From: Hirsutella rhossiliensis
Taxonomy: Eukaryota > Ascomycota > Sordariomycetes > Hypocreales > Ophiocordycipitaceae
DNA length: 64,000 nt
Direction: 5' to 3'
NCBI RefSeq assembly: GCF_020360975.1
Contig: NW_025408680.1
Span: 1,736,001-1,800,000, forward strand
Of the stretch, positions 11,376-22,196 are shown piece by piece. Below the pieces are notes generated by a model. That model made no database searches. It worked only from the letters and a program-made list of their open reading frames with translations, and was not told the DNA's origin. How positions within the stretch are numbered: the stretch's first letter is position 1; each line of letters starts with the position of its first letter. The position numbers and the translations under genes are program-made.

Positions 11376-12594
11376 CGCCCTCCGCCTCTCGGGCCGCAGT
11401 CCCTACCCACGTCCTCGGCCGGCGCGCGCTCCTCGGGCCCGACGGCACCGCGGGCGAAGCGAATCTTCTCAGCATCGGCCACCTCTGGCGCCCCGTCCAA
11501 CGGGAACATGCCGGAAGACGTCACCTCGTTGATTACGTCCCCGTCCTCTTCGGGCCTAGCGCCGTCCCCGTCGTCGTCCTCGCACGTGAGCCCGACGTCA
11601 CGGCTCCCCTCGGTGGGGTCCCGCCCCTGCCTCAGCATCGCGAGGACCTCCTCGATCTCGACCGCACCCTCGTCGTCCATGGCCCGCTCCGACGGCGGCA
11701 CCACCTGCGCCGTCCGCGTCCTCTCCCGCGCCGACGGCTCGCTTCGCTCTAGCCGCTCGCACACCACTGGCGGCACCAGTGCGGCGGCGCCCCCAGCTGG
11801 CCATCTCCGCCGCGTCGATCTCGACCTCGCCGTAGAGCGGATTGTTCTCCTTGAGCCAGGCTAGCGCCCTCTCCACCGCCGACCGCCTTACCGACAGCAG
11901 GCCCGATAGGTCGCGCGGCCCGGGCCTCTCGGCACCCTGCCACGAGACGTGGATCTCGTCCATGACCCGGAGCAGCGGGTGCGGCAGCACCTTAGCGGCT
12001 AGGCCCTGCACGTCGTTTGGGAACACGGTAATGTGGCCCTTGACGTGCCTCGGGTACCTCACGCTCTGCCTCTGACCGCCCGGGATGCTGTACTTCGTCA
12101 CGAAGCCGTAGCACGAGTTGAGTGAGATGAGCTTCTCCTCGAGCGGCGTGAGGTCCTTCAGCTCGTCGGGGTACGCGTGCTCGCAGCCGAGCCGCCCGTG
12201 GAGGTGCATGGCCGGCGACGCCCCCTCGCGCCCGGCCCATCGCGCGCACTCTACGCAGACCGGCACCGGCCTGCCCTCCGGGAAGCAGCTTCGGCATCCG
12301 AACCGGGACCGCCCGCCCCCCGCAACGCTGCTCCGCGACCACCCTCCCACGTCGTCTCCTCAGCTCCTCCTTGGCTCGCTTCCGGTAGCATAGCGTGCAG
12401 GTCGCGATCGGCAGCGTGCCTGCGTCGTGGAACGCCCGGTAGAACCTCCGCACCGTCCTCACCTGCCTCTCGCGCGGCACCGGCGCGCACCACGTCTGCT
12501 CGTTGGCCAGCCTCTCGCCCGCCTCGAACTCCTCGTCGAGGTGCCGCAGCGCGCTGGCCAGGTCCTCGGCCTGCAGTTCCCTTCGTCTCGGCAT
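11264..12594 (-). pseudogene. RepHel B, N-terminal DUF6570-like region
   Basis: This is the start of the RepHel gene. ATG at 12,594 gives MPRRRELQAEDLASALRHL; the longer open frame to 12,606 would need a GTG start. It continues with EQTWCAPVPRERQVRTVRRF, CTLCYRKRAK, CxxC pairs, LNSCYGFVTKYSIPGG, YPRHVKGHITVFPNDVQ, DEIHVSWQGAE and EVTSSGMFPLDGAPEVADAE. Frames change near 12,330 and 11,770 and again near 11,280, where copy D has two extra Gs. The cysteine pairs suggest a zinc-binding module of unknown role; this block is seen at the N-terminus of fungal Helitron proteins. Copy D has GTG in place of this ATG. Confidence 0.75.
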
Positions 12595-12829
12595 CTTTTC
12601 ACCCACCCTGGCGCGTTTCCGCCCGGCCTGCCCACTACTAAGATGGCGTTTCCTCTTCTGCTCGTCTCTCGCCTGGCGTCTTATCGCCGCTCTACCTGCG
12701 TCCGGTTAGCTATCATCGTCGCACGCCTTCACCTCGCTCTACGACCGTACCTGCCGGTGCGCTATCTCTGCCGCTAACAAGCGGCCCGGCTGCGGGGGGA
12801 GTTGTGGCGGGGCCTCGCCCCTAGCCGGC

Positions 12830-13262
12830 CGGGACTGGATGGCTCGCGGCACGTGCTGGCTTCCGGCCGAGACTACGGCCGGGCTAGTCCCGCTCGACGG
12901 CGGCGAAGGCCCGGCGGCCCTCCATGTCGGCTGGGGCCAGGTATCCTGCGGAGCCCCCTTGCTTCCGGCCGAGGCTGTAGCCAAACCTATCCCGTTCGAC
13001 GGCAGTGAAGGACCGGCGGCCCTCCATGTCGGCTGGGGCCGAATGTCCCGTGGAGCGTCCGAACTTCTCGTCTGCGGCGGCGAGGGCCCGGCGGTCTCCG
13101 CCGTCGGCAGAGACCGGATTTCTCTCGGTGCGCGCTGGCCTTTCCTGAGGCCGAGACGGCGCTGGGCCCGCCCAGCGGCAGCCAGTGCCCCGCCGCCCTC
13201 GGTGTAGGCGGCAGCCGTTGCCGCCGCACTCGGTGTCGGCTGAGGCTGGATATCCCGCGGCG
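12830..13262. repeat. Tandem repeats upstream of RepHel B
   Basis: Degenerate GC-rich units contain GGCGGCCCTCCATGTCGG, GAACTTCTCGTC and CCGAGACGGCGCTGGGC. The largest repeated blocks are at 12,900-13,100, with a further variant to 13,260. The equivalent region of copy D (33,060-33,600) has more units. These repeats are unrelated to those upstream of A and C, so the upstream region is subfamily-specific. No gene is supported; the arginine-rich frames are repeat-derived. Confidence 0.6.
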
Positions 13263-14363
13263 CGACTCGGCCTGCGCTGATCCTCCATTTCCCTAGTCCT
13301 GGCGGTCTTCCCGCCCTCGCCTCGGAGGCGCCTCCCTTGACGCCTCTTCTTGCTCTCTCCGAGAGGCGCCGCGACCGAGTGCCGGCGCTGCTGTGATCGG
13401 CCGGATCTCTGGTCCTGTGTACGGCGCTGCTCGGGCTTCTGGCGCCGGGCTTGCCCTGTCACCCGCTCCGGACTGGACCCTCCCGTTAGCTGGCTTCATC
13501 GCGACACCGGTCTACCGAGGCCCCCGCGGACCTCTTGTCTTCCTCGCTTGCGCTGCCCTCTCCGGCCCCGCCTACTTGCGGTGCTACTGGGCTCCCGGCG
13601 TAAATCCTCGTAAGTGTAAGTGTAATAACGGCGTATAAGTCCTTGCCTCGACCATTCATCCTGCACTTGTCTTGCTGACTGGCACCCCTCCTGTGCGTAC
13701 AGGATCCTCTAGGAAAGTCTATATATCTTACTCGTAGCTCTCTAGTACGTCTACAGGCGTGCCGCTGCTCTTTACATTATACCGGCGCCGCCTTTCTATC
13801 GAGCCCGCCCGCTATTGCCCGCCGCTTTCAGCGGCGGGCTATACGGCCTCGGCCGGTCCTTACATGTAGGTCGCCAAGACAGCTTCCTCTTGCCTGTGCT
13901 TTGCATGGTACACTTTTCCGTCTAGTCATCTAGGTCTTGTCGGTCAAAGCCTCAGTACGCCCCTAGACGCTCGCCTGCTGAATTTTGAACCCATGTCTTA
14001 CACGTGTTGCGAATAAGCCTGCCTCCTTCTCCTCGAACATAGCTTCGCGCGTCCTGCTTGTCTTAAACCCTCTACGTCTTACTAGACCGCCTTTCGAGGT
14101 TTCCTCTTCTCCTCTTGTCGCATTTTTCTGTATACACATCTTATAGACCTCCTTTATATAGGCTCCTTATCTTAGCCTACCGCTAACGCTACGTTGCGTC
14201 TTCGTTTAGTATCCTTTGACTTCTCTTATACACCACGGCCACCAGCCCTTCCCTACTACACTAAACTCTTAAGACGGCATATTGGTAGGAGCACTCCTGC
14301 CCTATACCTCGCCGCTTCTAGCTTCGCTCCGGCAACGTTGCTCTTCCACCACACGGCCTCGCC
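13263..14363. other. Region between RepHel B and its accessory gene
   Basis: No gene was found. After 13,600 the sequence becomes less GC-rich and pyrimidine-rich, and it is strongly conserved with 33,900-34,669 of copy D (for example CTATATATCTTACTCGTAGC and CTTACACGTGTTGCGAATA). It ends at the accessory ATG, which follows CACGGCCTCGCC. Position and conservation suggest it contains the accessory promoter. Confidence 0.5.
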
Positions 14364-15794
14364 ATGTCTTCGTCTCCGTCGGCGGACAGCTCTGCCCGCA
14401 CCTCCGCAAGCCCCTTGCCACTAGCAAGGGCGCGGGCGGCGACATGTCCATGATGTTCTTCGCCCAGCCCGACTGCCCCGCGAGGTTTGCCCACCAAGAC
14501 GAGCACCGCATCAGGGGCCTTAACGCCGAGGCCATCGCCCGAGTCCTCCTGCCGGTGCCCTCGTGGCTGCTAGAGTCGGAGTATGCACCCCTCCGGGCCG
14601 AGGGCGACGATCTAGGGCCCTCCCTCTTCTTTAGTCTAAACCTCTCCATCTACGGCCAGCCGGTCGTCGATACCGACTGGTCCGAGCAGTGGTTCTTTAT
14701 GAGCGGCCGCGTTCACCCCTACGCCCTCTCCTGGGAGGTGGAGCGCCGCGACGGCCTCGAGGCCGGCCCGGACGATGCTATTCTCTACACCGTGCCCGCC
14801 CTTATCGTCCGCAACCAAGGTTACCAGCCGTGCGCCCCCCTTCCCTTTTCATTGTAATGCGCCTCCTCACCCACCGCCCCGCTGACTTTGCCCCCTAGCG
14901 TCCTGCCGCGCTCCTTGGCCTCTAGCGGCCAGTTCCCGTCTACGCCTCCCGTTGTCTCCTTCCATGGCGTCGTAGCCGGGCCCGGCCTCGACCTCCTGCG
15001 TCGAGACTTCCTGCCCGGTCTCGGGCCCGACCAGCTCCGCTGCTGCGGCTTCGTCCGGCTCACGACCTACATCGCCCTGGCCTGCCGGACAGGATTCCAT
15101 ATAAGGGCTACCACCCCTTCGAGGTCTTTGTTATCTTTCCCGTCTACGTTAACCCTTGGGCCGTGCTATGCAAGAAAATCGCTGAAAAGCCTAACTCTTC
15201 CTTCCTGCCCGGCGTCCCCTTTACCTGCACCGGAAAGGTCGTCGGCCTTCTCGACCACCGCGTTATGCTCTCCCCCCCGGGCTCGGAGCGCGATTACGTC
15301 TTTATCATCGTCCCGGACAGCTGGACCTTTGTCGATCGGCCCTCGGCGGCCGCCGCCGCCGCCTCGGCTTCCCCCCTCGCTACGCCCTTTAGGCGTCAGA
15401 CCCAATCCGCCTCCTCTACCTTCGATTCCCTCCGTGCCGCCTTGTACTCTGTTGCCGCGCCGGCCTCGACCGCGCCGCCCCCTTTCCTCGGCCCCGGCCC
15501 CGCCAGCCTCGACCCCGTCACGCCGCCGCCTAAGCGATCGCCCCGGCCCTGGCCGATACGCCCATGAAGAGGGCGCGCTTCCTGCAGCAGTATTCGCCGC
15601 TTTCCTCGTCTTCGAACACCGTCGGCTCCGCCGCCCCCTCCTCCTCTCCTCCGCCGGCCGCTTTTCCGTCTCGACCGGACGGCGCCCCACCCGTTCCCGC
15701 TCCGACTGCCAGCCCGGATTCCCCTCTCAACTCTATCGTCGCGAGCACCTCCGACCCGCCCGCACGCCCTCTTCGCTATCGCATGCAGAAATAA
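14364..15794 (+). pseudogene. Helitron accessory gene, copy B (unknown family)
   Basis: ATG at 14,364 gives MSSSPSADSSA, then the frame is lost because CCCC in copy D is CCC here. The correct frame resumes with MSMMFFAQPDCPARF, RGLNAEAIARVLLPVPSWLL, FSLNLSIYGQP, WFFMSGRVHPYAL and NQGYQP. An intron GTGCGCC...CCCTAG at about 14,830-14,899 then fits the frame of VLPRSLASSGQFPSTPP, DFLPGLGPDQLRCCGFVRL. One C missing near 15,079 shifts to GYHPFEVFVIFPVY, PFTCTGKVVGLLDHRVM, FIIVPDSWTFVD, followed by an Ala/Pro/Ser tail with PMKRARFLQQ (nuclear-signal-like) and the ending RYRMQK. It is colinear with copies A, C and D. Nuclear, possibly DNA-binding; function unproven. Confidence 0.65.
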
Positions 15795-16347
15795 GCTACC
15801 TACTATAGACCCATCGCTCTCTTAAGCCTCCTACCTTTACTAAAACGAACTGTTCTCCCTCCCGGGGGTGCTGCTCCTAACGCAAATTGTCGCTCTAGAA
15901 TTACTATTACTCTGCACATTACAGCGTTTGTCCCTTTTAAGGACAGCTTTAGCTTCCGAACCCGTTTCTTACGAAAGTGCCTGCCTCTAGACGTTCTCCG
16001 TGACTTCATTTGTGTCCTGTGCGTTGCGCTTCGCCCCTTCTCTTTTCCTTGCCAGCTTGCCGCCGCACCTCTCGGCTGCATTTAGCGGCGACGGGGGGCC
16101 TGTAGTTGCGCCTCGGCAAAAGGCGTCTTTGTTGCGGAAGCCGACTCCGCTTCTCGCCTATCGGTCATTGCTCTACATGGAGGATACGGTTTTCTACTAT
16201 AAAATATTATATGCCGTTCCTTAGTTGTGCAAGCCATAGGGACGACGGTCGTTGAAGTCGGCGGGTTCTACAAAGGCCGTTGCGGCGTTTGAGGCTGGCC
16301 GTAAGGCCGCCTCGACGGCGTTGCTTGCTTCCCCCCTCCCTAGCTCC

Positions 16348-16917
16348 CTAGCTTGCCTTTGGCTTGCATCCCTTCTTGTGTACCTTCCAGTCCTCCTTTT
16401 GGTGTTGCCTGCTGCAATACGCGACCGCCAGGCATCGGCTGCACCTCCTCGCCCCCGCCATCTCTCCACAAACCCGGCAGACCTTCCCCTCAGTGCTCTG
16501 TGCATCCTGCCCTTGCATTTGCTTTGCGCCCATACTTCCGTCCGCCTGCCCCGCCTCTGCCATCGTGTCCTGCATTTCCTGCCTCGCCCTTATTTCGCAT
16601 CCTTCTTGGCCGCAGAATGACGACACGACCACGAGCACAAACGGCCTCTCTGCATGTAGGTACGATATCGGGCTCTGTAGAATGTCCTTTGCGACTTCGC
16701 CGCAACTCTCGCAGCGCGCCCCTGCTGCCTTCCGACACGCCGCCTCGTGCTCCCGTAGGATCGGCCTTATCCACTGTAGGAACAGTGCGCTGGCTTCGTC
16801 GTCCGGCCTCGCCTGGCCTACCTGCGTCACGAGCGTCTTCGGGATGCTATGCTTGTACTTGAGCTCCGTGGCCCTGAATTCGCACCAGAACTCCACGGAA
16901 ACGTTGCAAGTGGCCAT
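16348..16917 (-). CDS. MYND zinc-finger protein carried by Helitron B
   Basis: This is an intact 189-residue frame with ATG at 16,917 and stop at 16,348-16,350. The C-terminus is a MYND finger: CRVCGEMAGARRCSRC, then AYCSRQHQKEDWKVHKKGC. The usual ligand after YCSxx is cysteine; here it is histidine, which can still bind zinc. An N-terminal half has two more pairs (CESCGE and FCGQEGC, about residues 70-110). MYND domains mediate protein-protein contacts; the target is unknown. The gene sits between the accessory gene and the right end of unit B and is duplicated in unit D, but is absent from A and C. It is probably a captured host gene or a subfamily-2 accessory. It is one of the few unbroken genes in the array. 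Confidence 0.75.
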   Translation of the reverse strand: MATCNVSVEFWCEFRATELKYKHSIPKTLVTQVGQARPDDEASALFLQWIRPILREHEAACRKAAGARCESCGEVAKDILQSPISYLHAERPFVLVVVSSFCGQEGCEIRARQEMQDTMAEAGQADGSMGAKQMQGQDAQSTEGKVCRVCGEMAGARRCSRCLAVAYCSRQHQKEDWKVHKKGCKPKAS

Positions 16918-16929
16918 GCTGTAGTTGTT

Positions 16930-17477
16930 TTCCTAACTGCTCGATCGGTAGCTAGGGTAGACGCTTCTGCTCTCTATTCGTGCCTTGGTGCCTCTCTTAT
17001 ACTCCCTTCCTCTCTCTTACCCCGCAACCGTTATCATCGCTGTATTTGCCTTCTTGCTTTTTCTCCCTCTTCCCGCTGCGGGATGGTGCCCGAATGGCCG
17101 ATTTATTTGCCTACCTTCTTGCATGCATTAGTTCCTGGCGCTACCGCCTGCTTGCGTTCTTTGCTCTCGCCCTCTGTGCCTTGAGGAACGAAAAGGCTCT
17201 TCTGGACGCGAAAAAAACCCCAAAAACCCCCAAACCTACTTTACCCTCGAAACCCTTGGCTTCTGATTGGAGAACCCATCTTGGCTGCTGATTGGAGAGC
17301 TTTTAAATCCCGGCTTCCCTTTGGTCGCTTAATGATTACTTACCCTTTCGTCCTAGCCCTTTTGTTTCGCCTTCCGGCGCAGTTCGCCCTCTCCGGTCCT
17401 GCCAGCGACCTAACCTCGCGACTAGGACTCAGCTCCTCGTGAAACCGGTTTTTGGCCTTTTCCGACCAAACCTCTCC
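16930..17477. other. Junction between Helitrons B and C
   Basis: No gene is supported. The segment contains GCCTTGAGGAACGA (17,178-17,191), shared with the right end of unit C, then A- and C-rich tracts, two CTGATTGGAGA-like repeats (inverted CCAAT boxes) and TTTTAAATCC (about 17,255-17,310). The layout matches the A/B junction. Helitron C probably ends within this segment or just right of it. Confidence 0.45.
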
Positions 17478-17552
17478 CGCACCCCTGACACGAGCATGGT
17501 GCCGTCCAGCGCCCTGCGCCCGGCATCGCGATAGCTACACGTCCAGGCCCGT
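17478..17552 (-). pseudogene. Relic of a Helitron helicase 3' end
   Basis: The plus-strand sequence around GAGCATGGTGCCGTCCAGCG and GCATCGCGATAGCTACACGT is a decayed copy of the helicase C-terminal motif region (VQLSRCPTLDGIMLVS). The functional version lies about 200 bp to the right at 17,690-17,755 in copy C. The tail of copy C helicase (SLDSKGTGLDV, stop at 17,535) runs into this relic. It is a short remnant of another Helitron, or a local duplication at the 3' end. Confidence 0.45.
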
Positions 17553-20541
17553 GCCTTTAGAGTCCAGGGAATCAACGTCTAGCCATCCCGAGGCCTCGCG
17601 GACAGTCTTGTCGCTCAGCTGGCCCAGCCTCGCTTCTGCGTCTGTCATCTCGTCTGGCACCTTGTTGCCCACCAGGTCCCTCTCCCGCAATTTCGAGACC
17701 AGCATAATGCCGTCCAGCGTCGGGCAGCGAGACAGCTGCACGTACAGGCTGTACGGGTCGCACTGCGAGGACACGGCGCGTCCGTCGATGTTTGACGTCC
17801 GCGTTCCCGCAGCTCCAGAGCTACACGCTCGAGCGTCCTGCCCTGCACTTTATAGTCTGTGCACGCGAAGGCTGCCGTACAGGGCAGGCCCTTTCGGCTG
17901 ACGTCGTTCTGCTGCCACGGCCTCTTTCGCTGGCACTGTATTTTGACCGTCATGGGCGTCAACAGGACCGTGCCTGGCGGCATCCCGACGAAGTGAACGT
18001 CGTTCGTCGTCTCCGACTCCAGCATTATCCCCGCCGGCGGCCCGAAATGGACCGTCGTGTCTGCCGTGATACGATGCCCCGGGTACGACTTGTCGAGGAC
18101 GACCTCCAGCGCCGTGTAGCCGGCGCCGTTCACCAGCTTTAGCCCCTGATGGGTGTTATGGTTCACGACGACCGGCATCCCCGGCACGAACATGAAGACG
18201 GCCGGCACCGGGATCGCGCTGTCGTCGCCCTGGTTCAGCATCATGATGGCCTCTTCCTCCGTCGGCAGGGCCTCCTTCCACGTATGATCCGAGATGAAGA
18301 TGCGCATCACTGACCGCTGCTGGGCCCGGAACGCCAAGCTGGCCTCCATGTTGAGGTTCCACCGGTTCCTGTTCAGCGGCGTCACCACGGTGATGCACGT
18401 CTCCCACGGGATCCGCCTGCCTTCCCGGTAGCATCTTGAGTTGAGGAGGTCCAGATCCGAGCGGTCCTGCACGCCCAGTCGAATCCGCCTTAGCAGCCTC
18501 TGCAATTCCGGATCTCCCGCGGCGCGCACCTGCTCGTCCAGCATGACCGTGGTCGTGAATCTCTTCCACAACGCGTGCGCCTTGTCGTGCTGGTGCCGTG
18601 TCTCGGCCTTGAAGGAGCTGTCTACGTCCCACGAGACGGCGGTGCTGGGAGGAGGATCGAGCGTTCTTGGACGGGGCGGAATTGGTGGAAGTCTCCGCAG
18701 AAGAGGACGATCGGAATACCTCCAAAATCCTGGTGCGACCCGCGCAGCCGGCAGAGCTGCTCGTTCACCGCGTGTAGCGTCCGCGCCCCGAGCATGCTCA
18801 CCTCGTCGATGACGAGCACGTCCTTCTCCTGCCAGTCCATCCGGGATTGCCCGTCGACGAACCGCTCCGCCTGTTTCGGCAGTCGCACCCCGTCGAGATC
18901 CTTGGCCGCGTTTGCGGCTGCCGCGAGATCTTTCGAGAACCCGCAGGCGGAGTGGATCGTAATGCCGTTGATCCGCGCTGCTGCCGTCCCCGACGTCGCC
19001 GTTATCATCAGACGATTCGATTGATCCTTGGACGCGAAGAGCTCGACGAGCGCCTCGATGACTCGTGACTTGCCCGTTCCGCCCTCTCCACCGACGAACT
19101 GGCACAGCTGGCGTACGTTGCTTTTCTCCCCGCGCCGTATCAGGTCAAGCTGGCGGCATATAATTAGGAAGGCGATCGCCTGCTTCTTGTTTAGCGTGAG
19201 CCGCGCTGCCAGGGCCTTGCCCGCCTCGAGGAAGGAGGTTGAGGCACCGAACCGGATCTCCATTCCCGCGCTGGCCCCGCTACTCCTTCCTCGAGCTCCG
19301 CTGCCGTCATCTGGACGTCGTCATCCCCGAAACCCGTGAGCACGCCCCGCACCGCCGCGCGGCGACCAGTCACCGGTGCCGTGGACAGGCTTTGTATGCC
19401 CCGTATCATCTTCTCCTCTCCCTGGATGCGCGGATTTGCTGCGACTTTATGGCCCTAACCTCACTTTGCGGCGGTATGGTGGCTCCGGAGAATGCCCGCC
19501 CGGGATGTTGATTCGTCTTGGGCCCCGTTCGGGTAGTATTGTGGCCTGGACCTCGGAAGAAGAGGACAGCGCCGATTGCTGAAATCGGCTGAGCTCCTGC
19601 ATCATCGCCGTGAGCTCCGGCGAGCCGGCCGTGATTTGGTTCGGCCCGATCGAGCTTCTGACAACGTCGATTAGGCGATTCGTGCTTCCCGCACTGTCGG
19701 CCTGGTATCCCGATCCGGGCTCGACACCCACCTCCCCGGTGCCGTCCTCGTCCGGACGTACTGCCGTGGGGCGCCGCCAACGGACGAGGCCGCCCCCTGC
19801 CGTGCGTCCCGCTTTGCATCTTCGGCCGACCGTCGCAGCAACTGCACGTTATCGACGAAACATGATATCCTCGGGGCCAGGGCTGCTCGTTGCCGCCCCA
19901 TATGCAGTTGATGTCGCCCTTTCTTCGTCTAAGAAAGACTCCCACGGCACGAACAGCGCAAGATGCTGCACAGCCGCTCTTCGCCATGGAAATTAGCCTT
20001 CTCGACCCGGCGCCTCCGGCCCGTCGACGACAAACGCACCTTCGGTAGCACGACCCTTCGTCGTCTTCGTCGAAATCCTTGCTCAAATACCCGTCGAGGC
20101 AGACCGTGGCCTGCTTGCCCGGTCGCCTGAGCACCTGCGCCCAACGGCCTCCCGGAGCCCAGCCGCTCTCGAACGGGACCTCCCCCCAGCCGGCGGGCCC
20201 CTCGTCCCTTTCGTTGCGCTTCAGCCTGACCAGCGAAACGTAGTCGTAGAGACACAGCCCTCGAAGGACGTCTCCCCGATGACGGTATGCCTCGACACGG
20301 CAAATCCTCTGGCCTGCTTCTTCGACGAGTATTGACTCGTCCACAGAGCCATCTGCAACGGCTGCGCCGCTTTCTCGTCGAAGGTGCGGCCATTGTCGGA
20401 AGACTTGCCAGTAGAGCAACGATACGTTCAGGAACGCCCAAGCACTGCCATTCGTCAGTTCAGTCGCGCATCCCAGGAGGTCCGCGACGACCTCGACCTG
20501 CGATAACGGCCTCTCCGTAAACACGCGATTCGCCACCTTCA
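17535..20541 (-). pseudogene. RepHel C, PIF1-type helicase and linker
   Basis: The helicase half of subfamily-1 RepHel shows the linker TERPLSQVEVVADLLGC and CLYDYVSLVRLKRNE, then LTLNKKQAIAFLIICRQLD, Walker A GGEGGTGKSRVIEALVELF (about 19,030-19,090), TATSGTAAARINGITIHSA, Walker B VLVIDEVSMLG (about 18,790-18,820), FCGDFHQFRPV, LDEQVRA, TVVTPLNRNRWNLN and VQLSRCPTLDGIMLVS. Frames 18,622-19,263 and 17,645-18,640 carry most motifs, with frame changes near 18,640, 17,810 and 19,260. The extreme C-terminus differs from B and D (SDKTVREASGWLDVDS) because of the adjoining relic. Conservation of every helicase motif argues the copy was active recently in evolutionary terms. Confidence 0.8.
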
Positions 20542-22007
20542 TCAGGAACTGCCGTGTCTTATTCTGCCTGCCATCGTCACCGGCACCACTGTCTCCACGA
20601 ACCTCCGCGCCGTCGGCCATTCCGTCACCTGCCCTGGGAGGCAAGAGATCCGCGGCGGCGGCGACGCGCTTCCATACAGGGTCCTCCACCTTGGTCGCAT
20701 AGTTTGTGACGTAAAGATGAGGGCCATCGTCTTACGCTGTGTGGCGATGAAAGATATGTCATGGTTGTGGCGAAGCCCACGGCAATGGCCTTGTTCCACC
20801 GATTCACCATGCTGTGCGACCTCCGAATCCGCAGCACGCCGTCTCCCGTGAAGGCCGTCTCGTCGACCAGTCCCCACGGCGCCTTGAAACGACATAAATC
20901 GCCCTTGCGCCCCTTTGCCCAGCGAGTACTTGACGCAGGTCGGGCTGTGGGTATGGATCTGCGTCGCGCCGGCACAGAAGTTCGCTTCCTCGTCGAACGA
21001 GGCTGAAAATTGCCGTTCGTCGCCCAGAAATTGCGATATATCTGACGTCACCGATCGCTCGGCCTGCATTGCGCAGAAGCCTTCCTGGTCCAGATCCTGT
21101 CTTGTTCGTCAGCTTTCTCGGCTTTGACAGACGGAGGACGCAGGTCAACACGCCGGCCCCGCTCATACCTCGGAAAGACACTGTCGACGTATCTGACGAT
21201 GCGTTCTCGGTATGCCGCTTGATCCTCGCCGTCGATATCGGCAAGCATCGAGCTTAGATGCACGTTGCCCTGCAGCCAGAGCAGTCCGTGAACATGGAGC
21301 GCTCCACGCTCGTTGGTCTCGACGGCACCGTAATAGTGGCTGATGCGCCCGAACACCGACTCCTCGCCCACTCTCACGTAATGTTCGAAGAACAACGTCA
21401 TTTCTCGGTGGAAGAATTCGGCCGAGCTTAACGGGTCCGAGATGGCCAGCCGCGCACGTTTGAACGCCTTGTCGAGGCCTTGCAGGAATGCCTCGGCCGC
21501 TGCGGGATCACGTGTGCGGTATGCCGCCAGTCTCAGCTTCACCGGGTTCGTGATGTCGTTCGGGTTGAGCGTGAACCAGATTGCAGGCACGCCACGACAT
21601 AAGATGAGTGACTGGATCTTGCGCCGCATGCTCAGACGGAGCTCCCTCGACATGGGCTGCCGATAGCCGTACAGCGAAAGGCATCTTAGAAGCTCCTTGA
21701 CGCCATCGTCGGTAGTCTTGCCCGACGTCTCCAGCTCCGCCCTGGCGGCCGCTAACCTATCCGCTGTCAGCGACCGTACGATGCGCTCCACCTCGGCGAA
21801 GTTCTTCCGCGTCGCGCTGAGCATGCTGACCCGACGATTCTTCGACCGCACATCCATATTGAAAACGAGAAACGAGAAGATGGTATGCGTCGCGAATCGG
21901 CCACCATGGCGCCGCAGCACAATGCCGGCCCAGGTCCGAAGGCTTATGTTCCGAGACGACAGAAGATCTCGCGCCGCCGTCTCTTCTCCAGCAGCCGTAC
22001 CCGCCAA
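20542..22007 (-). pseudogene. RepHel C, Rep nuclease domain
   Basis: A long open frame (21,048-22,007) carries RRHGGRFATHTIFSFLVFNM, FTLNPNDITN, FFHREMTLFFEHY and the HUH motif in GALHVHGLLWLQGN (about 21,270-21,310). After a GTATGA...ACAG intron (21,097-21,168) follow CAMQAERSVTSDI, THSPTCVKYSLGKG, HNHDISFIATQRK and the tyrosine motif region. Here one T is missing near 20,718, so the first residue of the expected YVTNYATK tyrosine pair falls out of frame; B and D keep it. As written, this copy would lack an intact active-site tyrosine motif. A further frame change lies near 20,890. Confidence 0.8.
21097..21168 (-). other. Intron in RepHel C
   Basis: The minus strand reads GAG|GTATGA...GACAG|GATCTGG, 72 bp, at the same protein position as the B and D introns (after YVDSVF). 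Joining is off by one base relative to the downstream frame DLDQEGFCAMQAE, consistent with one more single-base indel in this copy. Confidence 0.55.
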
Positions 22008-22196
22008 TTGACCGGCCCTCGGGTCCTAAGATGACTTCCTCCGCGAGCCGTGGTCCTCCAAATCCGAACGGCAGTAGGGTGGGAAAGGTCTTGGCGAAGA
22101 ACGAGGCGTCGAGCGAGTCGGCGAATTCGTCTCCGCGACAAACGTGGATGTATGGCTCGCGGACATCCGTGCCTTCTTGACCCGCCTCCGCCGACC

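Larger units (their letters stand above)
6600..17195 (-). mobile_element. Helitron copy B (subfamily 2), near full length
   Basis: This minus-strand rolling-circle element carries a complete set of RepHel domains (6679-12,594), a repeat-rich upstream region, a divergent accessory gene (14,364-15,794) and a MYND zinc-finger gene (16,348-16,917). Copy D has the same set in the same order and is very similar, apart from scattered single-base indels. Ends are approximate. The right end is placed near the shared motif GCCTTGAGGAACGA at 17,178-17,191, the left end between 6390 and 6660. Confidence 0.8.

Noticed and set aside
12884..13462. Long minus-strand frame upstream of Helitron B
   Set aside because: Repeat-derived low-complexity translation; the corresponding D frames differ in reading phase.
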